DNA of 64,000 bases. Source: Papio anubis (Eukaryota > Chordata > Mammalia > Primates > Cercopithecidae). Under the pieces are notes generated by a model that saw nothing but the letters and a program-made list of their open reading frames with translations, was not told the origin of the DNA and ran no database searches. The DNA lies in the NCBI RefSeq assembly GCF_008728515.1, contig NC_044980.1, positions 35,728,290 through 35,792,289 on the forward strand, written 5' to 3'. A program made the position numbers and the translations under genes. How positions within the stretch are numbered: the stretch's first letter is position 1; every line of letters starts with the position of its first letter. Positions 59,600-64,000 of this stretch are shown here, one piece after another.

Positions 59600-59885
59600 A
59601 GGTTAAGATACTCATTTGGGTGAATTTGAGGTTTCATGAAATAGTGGGAACATGCTTTGGATCTTGAAGAATTATAGGATTTGGACCAAAGTAGGAATGG
59701 GCTTCCTAGGTAGGAAGAATGTCTTAAGGAAGTGTATAAAGATGGGAATACACAAGGGAGATTTGGGAGAATCTGATTAGATCAGGTTGGTTGGAGAGGG
59801 TGGTTTATGTAGGATAGTGATAAAAGACACAGCTAGAAAGGCAAGTTGAAGCTAGATTATGAAGTTAAATGTTTAATGTGCTTAT
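59600..59885 (-). mobile_element. L2 LINE 3' half, antisense
   Basis: GAATGGGCTTCCTAGGTAGG, CTTAAGGAAGTGTATAAAGA and GAAGCTAGATTATGAAG follow reverse-complement L2 order, loosely. Confidence 0.5.
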
Positions 59886-59944
59886 ATTGTGGAAATGAAT
59901 TACAGTGCTTGTCGAGGTTGATCAAGTATTCCTATCTAGCAATC

Positions 59945-60160
59945 CAGCCTAGCAGTTAAGAAACAAACTCTGGAACCATACTGCTTTGGTTCTAATTCTT
60001 GCTCCACTAGTTACTTTAAACTCTCTGTAAATTAATTTCCTCTTAGTAAAATGCAAAAACCAATAGTAGCTGTCGTACTGGGTTGTTGTGAGGACTGAGT
60101 TAATGTGTACAAAGCACTTTGCAATTGCTTAACATATAGTAAGTGGTATATAAAAATGAT
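59945..60160 (+). mobile_element. MIR SINE, sense, just upstream of exon 2
   Basis: CTCTGGAACCATACTGCTTT, CTGGGTTGTTGTGAGGACTG and AACATATAGTAAGTGG. It ends about 118 bases before the exon 2 acceptor AG. Confidence 0.75.
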
Positions 60161-60261
60161 TATTATATAGGTTGAACAAACAAAAGCAGAAATTTTTTTT
60201 AATAGTGACTAAGCATTTTCCTGGTAGTAATATATCTGACATGTTTCTACAAATAATTGTC

Positions 60262-60278
60262 TGTTTTGTGTGTTGCAG
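60262..60278 (+). promoter_or_regulatory. Exon 2 splice acceptor
   Basis: The T/G-rich tract TGTTTTGTGTGTTGCAG ends in the AG that joins exon 1 to the 5'UTR part of exon 2. A pyrimidine-mixed stretch with CTACAAATAATTGT lies just upstream. Confidence 0.85.
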
Positions 60279-60288
60279 TGTTTGGGAA

Positions 60289-60321
60289 ATGGGAAGTAAT
60301 GACAGCTGGCACCTGAACTGA
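60289..60321 (+). promoter_or_regulatory. Upstream ORF 1 in NIPBL 5'UTR (10 codons)
   Basis: The ATG at 60289 has G at -3 and G at +4, a strong initiation context. It reads MGSNDSWHLN and then TGA at 60319-60321, 36 bases before the NIPBL ATG. It overlaps a second uORF in another frame. uORFs of this kind usually lower translation of the main frame; that role here is inference. Confidence 0.6.
60299..60316 (+). promoter_or_regulatory. Upstream ORF 2 in NIPBL 5'UTR (5 codons)
   Basis: The ATG at 60299 has G at -3 and A at +4, weaker than uORF 1. It reads MTAGT and then TGA at 60314-60316. It lies inside uORF 1 in a different frame. Confidence 0.5.
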
Positions 60322-60357
60322 GTACTTTTATAGGCAACACCATTCCAGAAATTCAGG

Positions 60358-60421
60358 ATGAATGGGGATATGCCCCATGTCCCCATTACTACTCTTGCGG
60401 GGATTGCTAGTCTCACAGACC
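60358..60421 (+). CDS. NIPBL: NIPBL coding exon 2: codons 1-21 plus one base (N-terminus of the cohesin loader)
   Basis: NIPBL (SCC2) acts in the nucleus with MAU2 (SCC4) to load cohesin onto chromatin and stimulate its ATPase and loop extrusion. Its N-terminus is the part that binds MAU2. Seen here: an ATG at 60358 opens a frame beginning MNGDMPHVPITTLAGIASLT, then D, which I recognise as the NIPBL N-terminus. After 64 coding bases comes a consensus donor, GTAAGT, at 60422. The exon ends in phase 1, which fits exon 3. The start has A at -3 and A at +4. A second in-frame ATG is codon 5. Two short upstream ORFs precede it in the same exon. Identification rests on memory of the protein plus the splice signals; no alignment was run. 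Confidence 0.96.
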
Positions 60422-62108
60422 GTAAGTTTGGTTAATTTATCTAATTTAAGTTCTACTGTGTGTTAATAATTTTTACAGTGACTGTTCTAAAAATTATTAT
60501 AGGTTCTTTAAAACACATTTACAGAAAAAGCAACTGAAACTGCCCTTTAAAGAAAAAATAATTGACAGCCTAATTTATCTAACTTCTTAGTGATGTTTAA
60601 TTTGGTTGTCATGTTCAGTAATCTGTTGGAGTTTGTTGGGGATATCAGCAGCCTGTTTTACTCTAAGGACTTAAGAATTTTAAAGAACATTGCCAGTCTT
60701 TTGAGATTTATTTAATGTAACTCAATTTTTCAGAGATTTATTCTTTCGTTAGGCATTTGTAACTATAATTCTTAGTCCTTGAGTAAAAAGCTCCCTACAA
60801 TTTTAGTTACTGTGTCGTCCCACCTGAATAAATAAAAGGAAAAAGATATGAGAGGGAAGGGTAGAAAGTGAGAGAATGGCATACTTTTCTTTGTAGAGCA
60901 TTGTGCAAGATTTGGAACTTCATAATAAAGGAGCTAGGAGAAAGTATCTTCAAGAAATGTTTTTGTCCATGTTCAGTATCCTCCAAATACAATTTTTCTG
61001 GCTTTTGTTTTGTTTTGTGAATTTCCAGTTGGTTTTAGTGGGGTAAAATAGATAACAGCCTATATAGCTTTGAGCTTAGGAAACTAGCATAACTAGTTTA
61101 TGAGGTCTAAATTAACAGGGAAGTGCTGTAGGTGATTAGGTTAGCATTAGGTAAGAAAACTTTTTGAAACTGGTATTATCACTTTGTTGTAGGTAAGGCA
61201 TAAATACTTCAGGAGTACAAAATCAGATATACTATAAGGAATTTCTTTTTGGTTTTTCTCCCCATGATCTTTGCTATACCTCAATATTTTGTCTTTGCAG
61301 GAAGCCCTGTTTATTAGGTAATAATTTATTTTCTGTGTTTTTATTAATGAAAATCCTGTTAGTACCTATTGGGGCTGAGCACCATAATAATTATACTGTA
61401 TAGGTGATTAGAAATTAAGCCAGAAACAGACATCTGACATTTTAGTTAGCTTTCTTAACTTTTAGATAAATGAACAAATTTCTGTTAGATGAACAGAGAT
61501 TAAACAGCTGAGTTTAAGCTACTATAAAACATTTATGTTCTTTTGTTTGCTATTAGAGAATAAAGAGGAGATAATTATTTAGGAATTTGGAATTTAGAAG
61601 AATATTTTAATATTCTTACAGAATTCTATGCTATGAATGCTTTCTTGCTAAAGTGAAGTATTTATTTGTATATTCTTAAGCTTTTAAAAAATGTTACTTG
61701 TGTTTTATGAAGAGTCAGATACTGTTATTTGATTTATTTGTATGAGCGTACTAGTGATTCTGATAAACCTTATAAACAAGAACAAATGAAATTAATGAAT
61801 TGCTACATTGGAAGTTAGTTTGTAACCATGCCCTTTTCGCTAGTCATTTGTTTAAGAAATGAAAAGCAAGGATGAATATAAGGGAGCTGAATTTTATTCC
61901 TAGAGACTAGTATAATCTATTATGGTCCAAGTGATGTTTTGGGAGTTTTGTAGGGTTGATTGAGGTGTGTTAGGAAGAGGAGGAATGCTTTTTAATAATT
62001 TGTCACATTGATATTTATAACTTACTTTTAATCCCAAAATACAGATAAACACTAAAGAGACTTCTTACAGTCACTCCATTTCTAATAATCTGATTTTATT
62101 CCAAATAG
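60422..62108 (+). other. NIPBL: NIPBL intron 2 (complete, repeat-free by eye)
   Basis: This 1,687-base intron begins GTAAGT and ends AAATAG. I recognise no Alu, L1, LTR or MIR in it. It is AT-rich with no open frame of note. A plausible branch region (TCTAATAATCTGAT, 62080-62093) precedes the acceptor, and a decoy acceptor CTTCTTACAG sits at 62061-62070. Confidence 0.9.
62094..62108 (+). promoter_or_regulatory. Exon 3 splice acceptor (weak tract)
   Basis: TTTATTCCAAATAG precedes the coding phase that continues exon 2. The polypyrimidine tract is short and broken by A residues. The reading frame leaves little doubt that this AG is used. Confidence 0.85.
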
Positions 62109-62274
62109 TCCTGAACCAGCTGCCTCTTCCATCTCCTTTACCTGCTACAACTACAAAGAGCCTTCTCTTTAATGCACGAATAGCAGAAGAGGTGAACTGC
62201 CTTTTGGCTTGTAGGGATGACAATTTGGTTTCACAGCTTGTCCATAGCCTCAACCAGGTATCAACAGATCACAT
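62109..62274 (+). CDS. NIPBL: NIPBL coding exon 3: codons 22-76 plus two bases
   Basis: This 166-base exon continues the frame from exon 2. Joining c|TC gives LLNQLPLPSPLPATTTKSLL, followed by FNARIAEEVNCLLACRDDNL and VSQLVHSLNQVSTDH, then the first two bases of an Ile codon. The left border is AAATAG|TCCTG and the right border is CACAT|GTAAGT. Total coding length to this point is 230 bases, which agrees with the exon boundaries I remember for NIPBL (c.64/65 and c.230/231). The segment lies in the N-terminal region involved in MAU2 binding; the HEAT-repeat body is encoded far downstream, outside the window. There is no frameshift or internal stop. The acceptor is weak (A-rich before the AG), and a better-looking AG lies 38 bases upstream. 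Confidence 0.96.
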
Positions 62275-62563
62275 GTAAGTATGATCAATTTTATATCTAA
62301 TATAAGTAAAAAGTTTTGGCCTAAGAGAATCCATATTCCTGGTTTTATTTCAAAAATTTTTAGATGCATAGTTTATTTTTAAAATATATCAGTATCCAAG
62401 GGAGAATATAGTCTTATTGCGATAATAGATTAATGAGATTTAAATAGGCAATTTTTAGATAACTCTGACCCATGTAGCTCTATGGATATTTTTTCAGCTC
62501 TTTTGAACTTATCTTGGGGGATCGATCATCTTTGCAGAGATCTGGTCATGAAACTATATCCCT

Positions 62564-62860
62564 GGCTGGGCGCGGTGGCTCACGCCTGTAATCCCAGCAC
62601 TTTGGGAGGCCAAGGCAGGCAGATCACAAGGTTAGGAGAGCAACACCATCCTGGCTAACACAGTGAAACCCCGTCTCTACTAAAATACAAAAAAAAAATT
62701 AGCTGGGCGTGGTGACGGCCGTCTGTAGTCCCAGCTACTCAGGAGACTGAAGCAGGAGTATGGCGTGAATCAGAGAGGCGGAGCTTGCAGTGAGCCGAGA
62801 TCGAGCCACTGCACTCTAACCTGAGCGAAAGAGCGAGACCCTGTCTCAAAAAAAAAAAAA
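62564..62860 (+). mobile_element. AluY SINE, sense, in NIPBL intron 3
   Basis: GGCTGGGCGCGGTGGCTCAC to A13. The perfect 14-base duplication GAAACTATATCCCT lies at 62550-62563 and 62861-62874. Confidence 0.98.
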
Positions 62861-63163
62861 GAAACTATATCCCTTTTTCCTGATATTGCTGGAGTAGTTA
62901 AAATTCACAGACTCTAATAGACTATGCTACTAGCTTTTTTTGGAGTAGGCTTACATGCTTTTCAGGAGAAGTATAAGAATTCAAGGGCTAACTCCATGAA
63001 AGGCTGTTATAGAGTTTGGGACTAAGTTTTCCTAGAATTTACTCTACCATCTAATTATAGGTATGTATTTTCACACAGTAAACTTTTTAAAATAAAATTG
63101 ATTTAAATTATATAGCATATTTACAATTTTTTGCACAGGTATACCTTTTAAAATTTATTTTTC

Positions 63164-63410
63164 GGCCAGGGGCGGTGGCTCACACTTGTAATCCCAGCAC
63201 TTTGGGAGGCCCAGGCAGGCAGATCACAAGATCAAGAGATTGAGACCATCCTGGCCAACATGGTGAAACCCTGTCTCTACTAAAAATACAAAAATTAGCT
63301 GGGCATGGTGGCGCATGCCTTAGTTCCAGCTACTCGGGAGGCTGAGGCAGGAGAATCACTTGAACCCGGGAGGCAGAGTGAGCCAAGATCACGCCACTGC
63401 ACTGGGGAAA
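63164..63410 (+). mobile_element. Alu SINE, sense, with 3' deletions
   Basis: GGCCAGGGGCGGTGGCTCAC to GCCACTGCACTGGGG and an A-run. It lacks about 8 bases before GTGAGCC and the usual CCAGCCTGGG...CTGTCTC end. Confidence 0.95.
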
Positions 63411-63800
63411 AAAAAAATATTTTTTTCACTGCAAAACCAAATCATATTTATAACAACAACACAAAAATGTGTAAAAAGTAAAATTTCTCATTCTTATCCC
63501 TTCATATCCCACCACACAATGTTACTCATGTAACCTCACATTCTTTTTTTTTTTTTTTTTTAATTTAAAGATTCATCATGTAGGGGAATGAGGATAAACA
63601 CATTATAATGGACAGGTGTCTGCATTAGATGCAGTACATACTTTGGGGACATTTTTAAAGCTGATGACGCTAAGGTGAGATGCTTACTAAATGGATTTTC
63701 TAATAGAGAAGCTGAGAAATGATTGGTTAAAATCAGAAAGAAGTATACTACTACTAATATTTTGTCACTCCCAAAATTCAGCAATATTTAAATCACCTTT

Positions 63801-64000
63801 CTTTTTTTTTTTTTTTTTTTTTTTTTTTTGAGACAGAGGTGTCTCCCCAGGCCTGGAGTGCAATGGTGCGGTCTTGCTCTCAACCCTCCACCTCTGGGTT
63901 CACACACCGATCACCTCCAGCCTCCTGAGTAGCTGGGGATACAGGCCCGGCACCCGCAGCTAATTGTATTTTAAGTGAGACGGGTTTCACCATTCTGGCC
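63801..64000 (-). mobile_element. Alu SINE, antisense, cut by window end, unusually corrupted
   Basis: A long T-run then GAGACAGAGGTGTCTCCCCA. The order is Alu throughout, but several small deletions and insertions occur within 170 bases (for example GGGGATACAGGCCCGGCACC). Confidence 0.85.

Larger units (their letters stand above)
1..60278 (+). other. NIPBL: NIPBL intron 1 (3' part)
   Basis: Everything left of exon 2 is read as intron 1, because exon 2 begins with a clear acceptor inside the 5'UTR and no exon-like sequence is seen upstream. I remember human NIPBL intron 1 as several tens of kilobases long, so the window would start inside it. The intron is AT-rich and full of interspersed repeats, listed separately. 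Confidence 0.8.
60279..60357 (+). other. NIPBL: NIPBL exon 2, 5'UTR portion
   Basis: This is the untranslated start of exon 2, between the acceptor (TGTTTTGTGTGTTGCAG|TG, AG at 60277-60278) and the ATG at 60358. It holds two short overlapping upstream ORFs. The rest of the 5'UTR is expected in exon 1, outside the window to the left. Confidence 0.9.
62275..64000 (+). other. NIPBL: NIPBL intron 3 (5' part)
   Basis: It begins with the consensus donor GTAAGT after exon 3 and runs off the window. It holds three Alus (62564-62860 +, 63164-63410 +, 63801-64000 -) and a T-run at 63545-63562. No exon 4 candidate is visible before the edge. Confidence 0.85.

Noticed and set aside
61291..61310. TTTTGTCTTTGCAG as a possible hidden exon acceptor in intron 2
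   Set aside because: No matching donor or open phase-compatible exon follows, and the exon 2 to exon 3 join is complete without it.
1..64000. CRISPR arrays, operons, phage or defence systems, tRNA or rRNA genes
   Set aside because: None seen. The sequence is primate nuclear intron with spliced exons.

Overview
The window is nuclear DNA from a primate, and nearly all of it is intron of one protein-coding gene on the + strand. The gene is NIPBL, the cohesin loader (SCC2/delangin). It is identified from two small exons near the right end. Exon 2 carries the end of the 5'UTR and codons 1-21. Exon 3 carries codons 22-76 and two bases of codon 77. Both have GT..AG borders, compatible phases and a translation I recognise as the NIPBL N-terminus. 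Positions 1-60278 would then be the 3' part of the long first intron. Intron 2 (60422-62108) is complete, and intron 3 runs off the right edge. Exon 1 and the promoter are not in the window.

Organism: primate, from the dense Alu content together with THE1/MST-type LTRs. Two Alus (18038-18332 and 56046-56198) carry variants I associate with the AluYRa lineage of Old World monkeys, so a macaque- or baboon-like monkey is my best inference. It is not proven.

Layout. 1-15 kb: intron with antisense Alus, an L2 split by an antisense L1 that is itself split by an Alu, a MER2-type transposon inside a MIR, and several L2 pieces. 15-20 kb: a 200-bp insert with a 21-bp target duplication whose 189-bp core is repeated 3.2 kb downstream, plus a 336-bp Tigger-type element. 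21-34 kb: many Alus in both directions, L2, MIR and two solo THE1/MST LTRs. 34.5-39.1 kb: a degenerate antisense L1M with two nested Alu-type insertions. 39-50 kb: L2, an MLT1 LTR, a second Tigger-type element, an L1M containing an Alu and a MaLR LTR, and a cluster of three Alus. 50-62.5 kb: few Alus, mostly MIR/L2 remnants and plain AT-rich sequence, containing exons 2 and 3. 62.5-64 kb: three Alus, the last oddly corrupted.

I see no second gene, no tRNA or rRNA gene, no CRISPR and no prokaryotic system. Apart from NIPBL exons 2 and 3, the open reading frames are short and fall in repeats or non-coding intron. Repeat names come from remembered consensus sequences, not a database run. Subfamilies are tentative and most borders are good to about 10-30 bp, except where a target duplication fixes them.
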